A stretch of DNA of 64,000 nucleotides, taken from NCBI GenBank assembly GCA_023159155.1, contig JAJNNX010000012.1, positions 124,001 through 188,000 on the forward strand. Direction: 5' to 3'. A program made the translations under genes and the position numbers. The stretch is from Ustulina deusta (taxonomy: Eukaryota > Ascomycota > Sordariomycetes > Xylariales > Xylariaceae). The notes under the pieces were generated by a model. That model saw nothing but the letters and a program-made list of their open reading frames with translations, had not been told where the DNA came from and ran no database searches. Position 1 is the first letter of the stretch, and each line of letters opens with the position of its first letter. Positions 38,799 to 48,203 of the stretch are shown here, piece after piece.

Positions 38799-40184
38799 CG
38801 CTTATACACTACATTTAGTTTTTGGCTCCCTAAAGATTCAACCTTTATGGTCAAAATAAGGGACGTTGGTACACTCCACTCCCATGTCTATATGTATGGC
38901 TAGGTTCCCCACACCCCTTGGGTTGATTTTCTCTTTGACATTTATATTCACTTTCCTACTCCCAATCACAATTGAGATATTACACCTGTCGTGATACTAG
39001 ACTCAACATGAATGAACGCAAGGAATCAATTGATGATAAATACCAGGGGAAATCAACTAGAGAAGAATCCGTGCGCCTTGCTAATTAGAGAATTCTAAAG
39101 TACATAGATACTTTCTCCTGGAGATTCGAGCGGGCTAAATATCCTTATTAACACCCCCCGCCCTACTTCAGCAAGAAGATGTTACAACCTATATTGCTCG
39201 ATACGGTAGCCACTCTTGTCGTCGAGATCGATATCGCTTATTACTTATCGCGAAGTAACCGTGTCATTATCCGGGGAAATACAAGCCCGTCCTTTAGAAC
39301 AGATACAAGCATATGACTATGGCGGGGATCCCGCCTCATATGGCGCGCGGTCCCTTAGGCGCTCCGCAACTTTGTCATTATAGTCATCGGACCGCCCGGA
39401 TGGTTTAGTATCGAGCCGTGGGGGCTCTTCGCAACTAATTACTCCTTTAGTCCTGCCACCTTGTGGCCTTGCTGATAATTCCCACCATCCCCTGGGCGGA
39501 AACCGAACCGCCTCCGTCCTTCGCTCATCATTTCAGAGCCGCACGATATTATCAAAATTGAATGGTCCATACACCTTGAATGGCGACCTGGTGGGCAACA
39601 AGAAAGCTTGCTCGACCAGAACGAGTGGTGAACATCGAGCTTTACAAAGGTTACATCGCAGATGACACCGGCAGAGTGCCATGGATTCCCGACCACACAG
39701 AGCATGGCGGGCCCTCCTGAGGTTTCAGGTATCACTATGCATAGGGGTGAGTTGTGCTCAAGAACCCCTAAAAGAAAGTCCGTCTTAGCACTCTCGAGGC
39801 GAGCTGGTGGTAGGGGACGGTTGGTTACTCAACATATTACCTCACCCAGCCCACGCAGTGGTCGCCATAGCTTTACCTCTCCCTCGAGGAGGTGTATTAG
39901 CTCTCAACGTTTTTCAACTGTCCCCTGGTTTCTAGGTGTGTTATACTAATAGGAAGACAGGGCAAGCTGCTTGGGGTTGTAGATTGCTTCTTGGCGCAGA
40001 TGGATGTTTTATCGCGGTCGCCCTCCCAACACTCTCGTAGGTTAGGAAATCGCAGCTCTAGAAATGACCCATGTATGAAAGACTCCTGGGTATGCAATGG
40101 CGAAGACAGAAGGGGCTTTGGTATGAAAGGTCGACTGGAGCCAGAACTGCCCCTTTTTCGCTCGTGATTGACTTCTCGCCCAGG
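38799..40184. other. Normal-composition stretch right of the island, no recognised gene
   Basis: Base composition returns to normal abruptly. Overlapping frames near 39439-39949 on both strands have no recognisable domain, and I could not choose between them. Nothing else is supported. Confidence 0.4.
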
Positions 40185-40195
40185 TATATATTAAA
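40185..40195 (+). promoter_or_regulatory. TATA-like box upstream of the repeat-protein locus
   Basis: TATATATTAAA in otherwise balanced sequence, followed by a C/T-rich leader (CAACCTCTCATCACCATCCC) and the ATG at 40364. The arrangement is that of a fungal core promoter and supports transcription of the locus to its right. Confidence 0.45.
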
Positions 40196-40363
40196 AGCAG
40201 CCATCTCAAAAGTTCCATTTGGCTCATTCCAACCTCTCATCACCATCCCCCACAAACGCAGTACCTTCAAACATTTCAAAGCCCTTTTCACTTCAAGGAC
40301 GGCACTAAACCCAGCCCTTGTGATTCGACAATCAGCTTGTATCGTACATAGGTTTTAAGCACT

Positions 40364-40576
40364 ATGGCACTCCGATTCATCCCCTCAATGTCAGCAATTC
40401 GCCGATTCTGCTGGAAGAAACTCTTTGCTCGGTTCCGTCGCAACCATGCTTCCCCCGTGGTCGAGAATGGTGAGTTTCTTGAATTTGTTTCTATATATAA
40501 ACCCCGAAAATGTGAGGCTGCTGGAATCACCCCAATCTTTAAGCATCGACTCAAGGCTTGTGTAGTGGAGGATTAA
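40364..40576 (+). CDS. Candidate first exon or small ORF, unrecognised
   Basis: An ATG (TAAGCACTATGGC) about 170 bp after a TATA-like box opens a 70-codon frame beginning MALRFIPSMSAIRRFCWKKL, basic and possibly amphipathic. After residue 35 the DNA reads AATG-GTGAGT, a good 5' splice site, so the true product may be a short exon spliced to the repeat-rich frame at 40610-41221. No acceptor gives a clearly better joined frame (the in-phase AAG near 40743 is weak), so I list the two parts separately. No known domain. Confidence 0.3.
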   Translation: MALRFIPSMSAIRRFCWKKLFARFRRNHASPVVENGEFLEFVSIYKPRKCEAAGITPIFKHRLKACVVED

Positions 40577-40609
40577 ATAAGGTTATGAACACCCTGAAGA
40601 TCATTCTAT

Positions 40610-41221
40610 ATGTTGAACATTCCCGTCCTACAGAACAATAGCTTCCTTAGTGACGTTCATCAGGGGTACTGTCCCTTGAACCTTTGCAGCTTTCATCAGC
40701 ACTACACCATCAGAGATGTAATAATTACTCATCTCTTTGAAGTTAGGGCTATCGCCGAACGTGTTGGGACAAAGTTAGCCGCGCTTCATTCTAAAGTTGG
40801 GGCTACCGCCGAGGGTCTCAAAGCGGACTCGGCTACGTTTGATTCTGAAGTTAGGGCTGCTCCCGTTCAGCGGCTTAAAGCAGAGTTAGCTATGCTCGAT
40901 TCTCAACTTAGCGCCGACGCCGAATTGCTTGAAGCAGAGCTGGTCATGCTCAATTCTAAAGATAAGGTCGCCAAATTGGGTGCTTGTTTCACTCAATTCA
41001 CAAAAAAGAAAAAATCAGAGCACTTTAATTCTGAAGTTAGGGCTGATCCCGTTGAGTGGCTTGAAGCAGAGTTAGTTATGCTCGATTCTAAACTTAACAC
41101 CGCTGCCGAATGGCTTGAAGCAGAGTTGGTCATGCTCAAGACTAAAGATAAGGCCGCCGAATTGGATGATCGTTTCACTCAATTCAGAAAGAAGAAACGA
41201 TCAGGGCACTTTCGGCGCTGA
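40610..41221 (+). CDS. Protein of two 62-residue coiled-coil-like repeats, unrecognised
   Basis: 203 aa from the ATG at 40610. The first 45 residues look like they may be intron or leader read-through. From residue 45 on the protein is strongly patterned. Residues 79-140 and 141-202 are two copies of one 62-residue unit (SEVRA.PV..L.AEL.MLDS.L...A..LEAELVML..KDK.A.L...FTQF.KKK.S.HF, described here by consensus fragments). Within each unit the half-motif LxAELxMLxS occurs twice, and an earlier partial copy sits at 45-78. The pattern EAEL-VML suggests heptads and a coiled coil; each unit ends in a basic Lys patch (TKKKKSEHF, RKKKRSGHF). No family is recognised. It lies 1.8 kb from the RIP island. 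An upstream exon at 40364 may belong to it. Confidence 0.5.
   Translation: MLNIPVLQNNSFLSDVHQGYCPLNLCSFHQHYTIRDVIITHLFEVRAIAERVGTKLAALHSKVGATAEGLKADSATFDSEVRAAPVQRLKAELAMLDSQLSADAELLEAELVMLNSKDKVAKLGACFTQFTKKKKSEHFNSEVRADPVEWLEAELVMLDSKLNTAAEWLEAELVMLKTKDKAAELDDRFTQFRKKKRSGHFRR
40844..41215 (+). repeat. Two tandem 186-bp coding repeats
   Basis: Units 40844-41029 and 41030-41215 keep the reading frame and end identically in structure (basic patch, HF). The sequence GAAGTTAGGGCT opens each, and a partial older copy begins at 40739. Differences are scattered substitutions without indels and include many replacement changes, so the duplication is not brand new. Confidence 0.85.
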
Positions 41222-42273
41222 CGGGGAGCAACCGAGCGTTTCGAAGAAGATCATGATGCCTGCATCTCTTCGTGATGGTTTCCGCATATCCCGGCTATGA
41301 GAACTCATGGTACGAAGAAAGCACCGTCTGATAGGTCTAAAATATAGTGTGTGTTAAATTAAATAATTACGTGGAAGTTGTCGGATTTTAGTGGTGGGCT
41401 AAGTGGTGATGAGAGCTGTTGAGTGGTTATTGAGAGGTGGTTCTACAGACCTGAGTATATTATCCACTTCAACGCACATGCATAGTTGCTCATCTAAACT
41501 CATAGGTCGATTTTCCTATTGGCGAGAATACAGACGGTTGAACCAAAAATAAATGAAAGGAAGGGAGAAGAGGGGAAGGAGGATCGAAGGGATGGGCCAT
41601 AAAATATTTATCAAGAAAATCGAGGTTAAATTCACCAAGCTGTGAGTGCAGAACCTTGCATGAATCACCGATTAGGCATACAGGTCATTAAATATGCTGC
41701 TCATTCCACACGAAGGTACCCTCTAGATATATTTTCGAGAATGTGGCAGTGAAACGAGGTTTTATCAAGGGTTAATCAACACACACTCTTTTTCCGCTTT
41801 TAAGGGCGGAGATTTTAATGAGATGCGATATGCTCGTGATACTTGAGAGCGAACATTAAAACTGTAACAATTTCAATCATATACGAGCCCCCTCTCTTCC
41901 TGATGCAATATTGAACACTCGGTACGAAGGCGTATGCTAACTCATTGTAGCGGTGCAGCAGTCTTGCCCCTTTTCGTACGGTAGTGAGACGGGCGCCCTT
42001 AGGATTTCTGTATTGTTCTGTTCCCTGTGTGTTGTCTGTCAAACTCCGCCCCGGACAGTGTTCATCAATCTCCGAACTAACCCATGACGTCAGTTCAGTG
42101 GCTACCCCTCTATCTGACACCGTGGCTCAATCCCTCTCTTTTTCTTACGCCATGCTTTTTTATGTTGGAATACCCACGCAAACTTCATTGAGGCATGTTG
42201 GTCTCCTACATGAAAAGGAAATTATCATCCTATACCAATTCCCACTAAAGCAGGGTATGATAACACGCCCGTT
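41222..42273. other. Intergenic, no supported gene
   Basis: Small frames at 41815-42361 on both strands conflict and show no domain. The stretch holds the promoter of the membrane-protein gene that starts at 42274. Confidence 0.45.
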
Positions 42274-43608
42274 ATGGTGTCCGCCAATGTCTTCCCGCCT
42301 ACCTTTCAGAGTCACGGTATATCCTTTCCAGACTGGATCTCCCTTATCACGCTTGCGCTAGCGCCCCTGATCGCTCATGTGGTCGCGGGCGCACCTCGAA
42401 CATCATATCTTGTTACAACCAGACCGAAGTGGCATGATCAACTTGTACATTATAATCCGACGTCCATACTCTGGCGCTACTCAGCAATCACGGATCGGCG
42501 CCTACGAGCAACGGCCTGGGGCCGAGAGGATGTGGCAGCCGCCAACGCCGTTTTTTGGACGTCTCACGGCTGGGATGGGACGGAGGATATGGTAGAGTTC
42601 TCGAGGCCGTACTGCCTTCGGCTGCCTGATCGTCCACATGCCGCCTTCCTCTCTGCAGACTCAGTGAAGACAGCCATCCTCACGCTGCAAGGTGCGCAAG
42701 CAGCATACGTCCTTGTCGGAACCTTTTTTGGCCTCCACGAGTTCTCGGCAAATCTAGCTTTGGATACAACCTTTTTCCCGTTTGCGATTTTCGGCCTATG
42801 GCGTCTTAGCGCTGCCATGTGGCTGACAGATGACTACATGTTCACATTCCAGCATAGCCCGATGAAGCCTTCGTCCAATATCGCGCGTGCGGAGAGTTCA
42901 TTTGACAGTCTTTTGGAGCGTAGTTCTATTAGTATAGATCTTTGTGATCGATACAAGCCCACCTCTACTTGGCCTGGTCGGGTATGCCGCGCGGCATACA
43001 CCATTATGTTACTGAGTACATGGATTGTGGTCATTTTGCTTGGTATTCCGGTGTGCTGGGCTGGATACCCCTGCAAGGATGGGTTTAACCATGCAGCATC
43101 AACTGTTGTCCAAATCATATTCTTTTTTGTCGTTGTTACACTATCGCTCATCCTTCATGTCTATTATTTCTACAACAGTCGCACTACCTCAACCATTATC
43201 CCTTGCATTTCCGCTAGGTGGTATAAGATCTATAGCTTTTTGGTTGCCATCTTAGCAGTTGCACTTCTAGCCCTGTCCGCAGTCGAAACAAGAAAGACCC
43301 CTTGCGGGAAATACACCAAGTTGCCAGGACACATTGGAGATGTCGCCTCGTGCAGCTGGGATCAATTGTATATCCCTTTCAATGCCACTGGAGCGGACGG
43401 GGCCGCGTTCGGAGTCGCATTTCGTCATTCCTTCCGCGAGCTTTCCGCCCGGGGTCATACGTCAGGGCCCCAGGGCCGACTTTGGGTTTACAATTTTACG
43501 GATGGCGCATGCATTATACCCGGTCATCCGATGGTTCCGCAGCAGCCGATCATTGTAGAGATTGCTAACACTACAGCTACCTACCACACACCTCGTGAGA
43601 TATCCTAA
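42274..43608 (+). CDS. Orphan polytopic membrane protein, fungal
   Basis: A single open frame of 444 aa from the ATG at 42274. Hydrophobic segments suitable for membrane spans are at about residues 19-39 (DWISLITLALAPLIAHVVAG), 130-150, 162-188, 243-268 (YTIMLLSTWIVVILLGIPVC), 278-303 (VVQIIFFFVVVTLSLILHVY) and 317-339 (YSFLVAILAVALLALSAVET). The loop after the first span has HYNPTSILWRYSAITDRRLRA, which looks conserved rather than random. The last 100 residues are probably lumenal or extracellular, with NAT, NFT and NTT glycosylation sequons and Cys residues. No enzyme motif is seen. Similar uncharacterised proteins occur in Pezizomycotina as far as I can recall; the function is unknown. Neighbours are accessory, not pathway partners. 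Confidence 0.75.
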   Translation: MVSANVFPPTFQSHGISFPDWISLITLALAPLIAHVVAGAPRTSYLVTTRPKWHDQLVHYNPTSILWRYSAITDRRLRATAWGREDVAAANAVFWTSHGWDGTEDMVEFSRPYCLRLPDRPHAAFLSADSVKTAILTLQGAQAAYVLVGTFFGLHEFSANLALDTTFFPFAIFGLWRLSAAMWLTDDYMFTFQHSPMKPSSNIARAESSFDSLLERSSISIDLCDRYKPTSTWPGRVCRAAYTIMLLSTWIVVILLGIPVCWAGYPCKDGFNHAASTVVQIIFFFVVVTLSLILHVYYFYNSRTTSTIIPCISARWYKIYSFLVAILAVALLALSAVETRKTPCGKYTKLPGHIGDVASCSWDQLYIPFNATGADGAAFGVAFRHSFRELSARGHTSGPQGRLWVYNFTDGACIIPGHPMVPQQPIIVEIANTTATYHTPREIS

Positions 43609-45007
43609 CATCTCTTAGCGTTAAAACTAAGCACATTCCTATGTGTGTAAAGAGGTAATCAGCCTTCCTGCCGTCGAAGAAGCCGTTCGCACCCAGCAGA
43701 CATGCTCTAGACAGTCAGAAAGTCTATTGCCATACGCGACAGCCTGGGGATCTTGAATCGACGTTCATGCCAGTACTGTAAGGGGTGTATTACGTCTTCG
43801 TCACCCGCTGGCGGCACGCAAGAATTTTAGGTGGAGGGATCCCCGATTAGGCAATGTAAGGTTTTCTAATCCAGTCGCCATAAAAAGTTTTGGGAGAGAA
43901 AACTTATAGACCATAAGTAACTCTTTGTTTTACTCTATTTTGTACCTCAATTACACTAGAAACAAGACCATAAGTATCCAGCTTCCTTTCCTGGTACAGC
44001 GATATGGTGTGATCATGGTTCAGCTGCATATAAACATATCGTAATTGAGTGCCATCGTTGGGGTGCACAACATGAAACAAATGCAAGGGGATTCCTTCAG
44101 TGAATCCCCCTTACTACCTATGGACCCCAACGCTCCTGTTTGCTGTACGAGTATTTATACTTATAGATATTTGTAGTATGCATTGACCCGCTTGTGGCTT
44201 GTCTCCCTCAGCGGGTGCATTTAAACGTGGGTGCTTAGCCACAGGGGCCTCCCAAGTCAATCCGCCATTCCCGAAATCGATACCTGGTAGAGATCAGCCA
44301 CCTAGAGCGGTACACGAAGTAAAAGGCGTCTGGGCACCTAGGTACAGTGCAAAGAGAACGAGTTTCACAACGTTGGGCGGGAATTGGTAGTTGCAAAGGC
44401 CACCAGAAAGTGAAATTGGTTACTCACAACGATGGAAGGGATGAGGAATGAAAGAATGGATTTTGAATTTTGAGTCCTGGCAGAGCACATTAGGAGAAAT
44501 AGTAGATAGGTAACCATCTTGCTACCCACAAGGGTGAGATGGAGTCGACTCCATCTCACAAGTACATACTGTAAGTTGGGTACACTACTCAAAGTTGTTT
44601 ACTCAACTTCGTAGATAACCTCGAGCTCAGCACTTGCGGAACGTCCCCGTCCCATGAACAAGGTATTGCAGATATTTGTTGCACGAGAAAACCTAGATTA
44701 TCTGATTGGGCGAGTTCTGCTACTAATATCCGATGCGGCCCCTTTGACGTACAGAAAACGCCGTCATGACAGGAACATTTCTTGGTAGACGTCAAATACC
44801 GCTGCGTGTCACAGCCGCGGTATGAGCAGCTGGCCTGTCCTGCGGCAGCCTCGCCGGCCGGTTTCTACCTGAAAATTTATGGACAGAAGAAAAATCGGAA
44901 AGGGGGATTCTATTCTCCTCCACCGACTGATTACCACATACCACCAATCATCCTTCCCGGTCGGTTTTTAGTCTTTTGATATCATTACCGCGATCAATGT
45001 GTGCCGT
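43609..45007. other. Intergenic, no gene; contains a nested inverted repeat
   Basis: No coding region is supported. It includes the nested inverted repeat at 44056-44132. Small frames around 44199-44979 have no domain. Confidence 0.45.
44056..44132. repeat. Nested inverted repeats around about 44096
   Basis: The outer arms CGTTGGGGT (44056-44064) and ACCCCAACG (44124-44132) enclose the inner arms GGGGATTC (44087-44094) and GAATCCCC (44102-44109). Both are perfect and nearly share one centre. The segment could fold into a two-stem structure or be the core of a short mobile element. No coding role. Confidence 0.55.
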
Positions 45008-45144
45008 ATGACATTACCACAGGTCTGCCACACGTGCGGGGCGACGGAAAAGACCTTTGTGTGTGTTAATTGTAACGATATACCATTTTGCAATGCGTGC
45101 TAAGGGAAATATGTTCTACACTTGCCTAGCACGGTTGGTAGGTA
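45008..45144 (+). pseudogene. Truncated B-box-like zinc-finger N-terminus
   Basis: From the ATG at 45008 the frame reads MTLPQVCHTCGATEKTFVCV then NCNDIPFCNAC, with spacing C-x2-C-x8-C-x2-C-x5-C-x2-C. A TAA stop follows at 45101-45103, after which the frame stays open (GKYVLHLPSTVG) up to a GTAAG donor-like site. This Cys pattern resembles the small zinc fingers at the N-terminus of some fungal dynamin-like or NLR-type proteins. The TAA could be a former CAA changed by C-to-T in a CpA context, as RIP would do. No downstream catalytic domain was found. Broken fragment; the family is only suggested. Confidence 0.45.
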
Positions 45145-45459
45145 AGTAGACGGAAGAGCTGATAGACTTTATATGTTCCGCGCTTGCTGATCTTCGGTGT
45201 TAATATAGGGGTGGCAACCCATATAAAAAAGCTGATCCGGTTCTTCTGCACCCAGTAAATACTTGAGCAGCAGTTTGGAGAAATCTCAGCGTTGAAATGT
45301 TTTTCAGCCACAAGATAAACGTTTGAATCTTTTTAATTCTTTGATTGACTGTCGATTGACTGATAATTGATCGTTGTTTTTATGTGTAAGTTTCATAGAT
45401 GCTGAGAAGGAGCAAGTACTGGAGCAACAGTTTACTGAACTGGGCAGGGATTAGTACGG

Positions 45460-45477
45460 TACCTAGGTAGGTAGGTA
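45460..45477. repeat. TACCTAGGTAGGTAGGTA motif, copy 2
   Basis: An exact second copy of the 18-mer at 10137-10154, about 130 bp upstream of the ATG at 45608. In both places it lies in non-coding DNA next to GGTACC. Confidence 0.85.
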
Positions 45478-45607
45478 ACAAGAACCAACGGGCCACAAGC
45501 ATCAAATCTCAGTCACCAACATCACCAACAATAGTGCTGACTAGTGCCAACATCGATATCTCTGCCTCCACCTGGACGGCAAAGGATAACACTCATAAAT
45601 CGGCACC

Positions 45608-46458
45608 ATGTCTCGCAGAAGAGCACTCGGCCCAGAACCTGTGGAGGGCACACAAGCTGACACCGAAGTCACGACAGCACCTCCAAGCATCATGCATTCG
45701 CATCAACCACATCAACAACATGCATCTGGTACCCCTCATCATGTCGGCCAAAAGAGCGTTAACTTTTCTTTTAAGAAGCTCCTGCAGATTAAACACCGCC
45801 TCAATGACCCTGCACAGCAGCACATCCCTAAAGATCAATAGCCAACACTGCAGATGGCACCCGGTTTCTTGTACAAAAGTCGTTGTGGAATCAACGAGAG
45901 TAAGCGTTGACATTATTGAATCGACTTCTGCTAACCTGCTGCCGATAGGCCGGATGAGCTTGAAAAATCCAAACTTTTCCATTTGGAGAGAGAGGTTAGG
46001 TGGGTGGCCCCGTGGCTTCTACAACCCAACAGCGACGTGTTGCCACATGTGAGCTCCTTTTTGGTAGAGGACCAGACCCTTGATGAGAACATGCTGCTGC
46101 TCAGTGAAGTGTGGTGTATTCTTGTGCTTGGCCTTCTGGTCCGCCGCTTTCCAAAGCTCGCGAATCAACAACTCGTGCCAGTAAGTCGAAGATCCCGGAC
46201 TCCTATCTCTTCTGAGCTCTCATCAGCTTTCTCGTCGGGTACCCGACTTCTACTCTCCCTGTCCCGAGAGCTAACGAAGCAATTTTACAGGATACCATCG
46301 TAACCGCGTCCTGTAGAACCATCCGTGTCGTGCAGGGTTGGGTGGACGGTGAAGCAGGCGCAATCAGGATCAACAAGACACCCCTTATTCAACTCGGTAA
46401 GGGTGAGCCATTCACGGATCCTCAGATCCGGCCCGTGATGATAAATATCCTAAGGTAG
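45608..46458 (+). CDS. Unrecognised spliced gene, four-exon model
   Basis: Model: 45608-45728, 45854-45899, 45949-46180, 46291-46458; 188 aa. Two introns are well supported. The one at 45900-45948 has GTAAGC, TGCTAAC and GATAG; the one at 46181-46290 has GTAAGT, CTAAC and TTTTACAG. Around them the frame stays open (DELEKSKLFHLEREVRWVAP, then DTIVTASCRTIRVVQGWVDG to a TAG at 46456-46458). The first intron (GTACCC donor) is chosen only because it links the MSRRRALGPE frame to the rest, and is doubtful. The product has no domain I recognise; the middle has a Leu/Val-rich helix (MLLLSEVWCILVLGLLVRRF). The strength of the two later introns argues for a real transcribed gene or a recent pseudogene. 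Confidence 0.5.
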
Positions 46459-48203
46459 CTTTTGGCTAAGCCGATCGGGGATACCACGTAGATATAAACG
46501 CCGGGAAGACACGCACCATGTAGCAGTGGATCTCGATGCAAGAGTTGTTGGTCGAGTATTATAGTGGAAAGTGGTCGATCATTCAGGATAACTATTGCAC
46601 TATCCCGCAAATTCACTTGCTCGATCTCCGCTACAACATACAAAATGCCCTCTTTGCCCCTTTTCTCCTCGCTATATAACAACAAGTGAATGAAAACAAC
46701 AAATCAACTAACTATTAGAGAAATCATTAAACTGATACAGGACCACGCACATGTTATAAATATACGTAATGAATATTGATTAGATACCTAATACAGCTAA
46801 CAGCTGCATCTAAATATCTAGACCATAATCTTAGAGATTCATTTTCGAGTTTGATAACTTCGTCCATTGCTCCAGCCCCTTTGCTCCGCCGGCCTGCATC
46901 CTTTGGCAGTCTCTCCTCATATTCTGAATACCAACGAAAATAACCTCTGCATAAGCATAGTAATTGGCTACAAGTATTAAATATTTATACCAAGCATGGC
47001 ATTTGGTTAACTAGCCTTATTACTATTTCTTTTAAACTTATCTTCTACACCGTCTAAAACTCCAACACATATTGTTGACGTAGAGAATTCTGTCATATAG
47101 CAAGGAGAAAAGGAGCACACTATACTTATATATTAGTACGACTGAATGTATGCATTGCGTGAGAATCGTAGGGTTTTCCGACTAGAACATGCATCGAACC
47201 AAGTATCGGCTCTTGCCGGACTTCCCGTCGTTCGCAGAATGAGAGCCGTTTTCGGTGTTCGTGCGGCGGCCGCGCGTGCATGCATGTCTGAGTCGTAGCG
47301 ACGACTCTACGCTGCAGTAGTGCAAGGCGGGGGGATACGGGACAAGACACACTAACCTTAGGTGCTGACGGGACCCTGAGGAGAACTCCGGCGGAAGAGA
47401 GGAGCCCTGAGTCTGGCTGAGTAGTAGCCCAGCCAGCCTCTTGCAGCCGACATCATTACATAACGATGTCGTCGTGCCTTGGCAGACAGAACAAACCTAC
47501 GTATAAGCCCATCTGACTCGAGGGTTGCTGAACGGTAACATGCTGTGCAGAAGCTGCCCTCTTCTTATGTCCAGACTGTATACTCCGTACAGCACACGTC
47601 CAATGCTCACCGGCCCTTCATCGTCTGCATCAACTCGCTCCACTGCTGCGGTCCACGGTGTGGCGTGGGGCTGACGTTAGGGAGAGGATGAATTCTTCTC
47701 CCATGTTGTCATCTGCTGTAGTATGGTTCGAGCATCAAGATGCCGCTTGCGATGGCTTGTGTACTGACAGTAGACTGACATCAACGCTCGAGAATGAGCT
47801 ACCTAGATGTCCGAGATACTCCGATCGGAAATCTAACTAGATACCGACACGAGACTGCTGCATCTAGCGTGTGTCCTTTACCCTGTGCTTTTGTTTAAAT
47901 TTCGTAAGGTAAGATTTATGTAAAGGTTTCTGCTTTATAGAGCAAACGTAGTATAGAAATTTTCAATTTTGGATTCTAGAACTTCTAGTCTTGGAGGCTT
48001 CCATATTAACACTTCAACATTTTGTATGCAAAAGGTTCCTCTCATTGACCTACTGCGAATAAATTCATTGCCTCGCAGCAACACCCGCGAGACTATTATA
48101 TATCACTTAGCGTGACCAAAATATAAGGACCACTACCCGAACCCTCAATGGATCAACCACGCGGCTCTGACCATACCCCAAGACCCCCGACTCAACCAGC
48201 CGC
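46459..48203. other. Gene-less stretch with moderate AT bias
   Basis: No gene is supported. Sequence from about 46.7 to 47.1 kb is AT-rich with TA-rich words, suggesting mildly eroded repeat DNA; 47.15-47.85 kb has normal composition but only short conflicting frames. One copy of the dispersed 78-bp repeat is at 47950-48028. Confidence 0.4.
47950..48028. repeat. Dispersed 78-bp repeat, copy 1
   Basis: AGTATAGA...GGAnnCnnnAACTTCTAGTCnTGGAGGCTTCCATAnTAAC...TTCA(A/G)CATTT shared with 54931-55007 in the same orientation. The core AACTTCTAGTC-TTGGAGGCTTCCATA is the longest match. Both copies lie just past the 3' end of a minus-strand gene. Confidence 0.8.

Noticed and set aside
39439..39949. Overlapping 95- to 98-codon frames on both strands
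   Set aside because: They contradict each other and neither has a recognisable motif.
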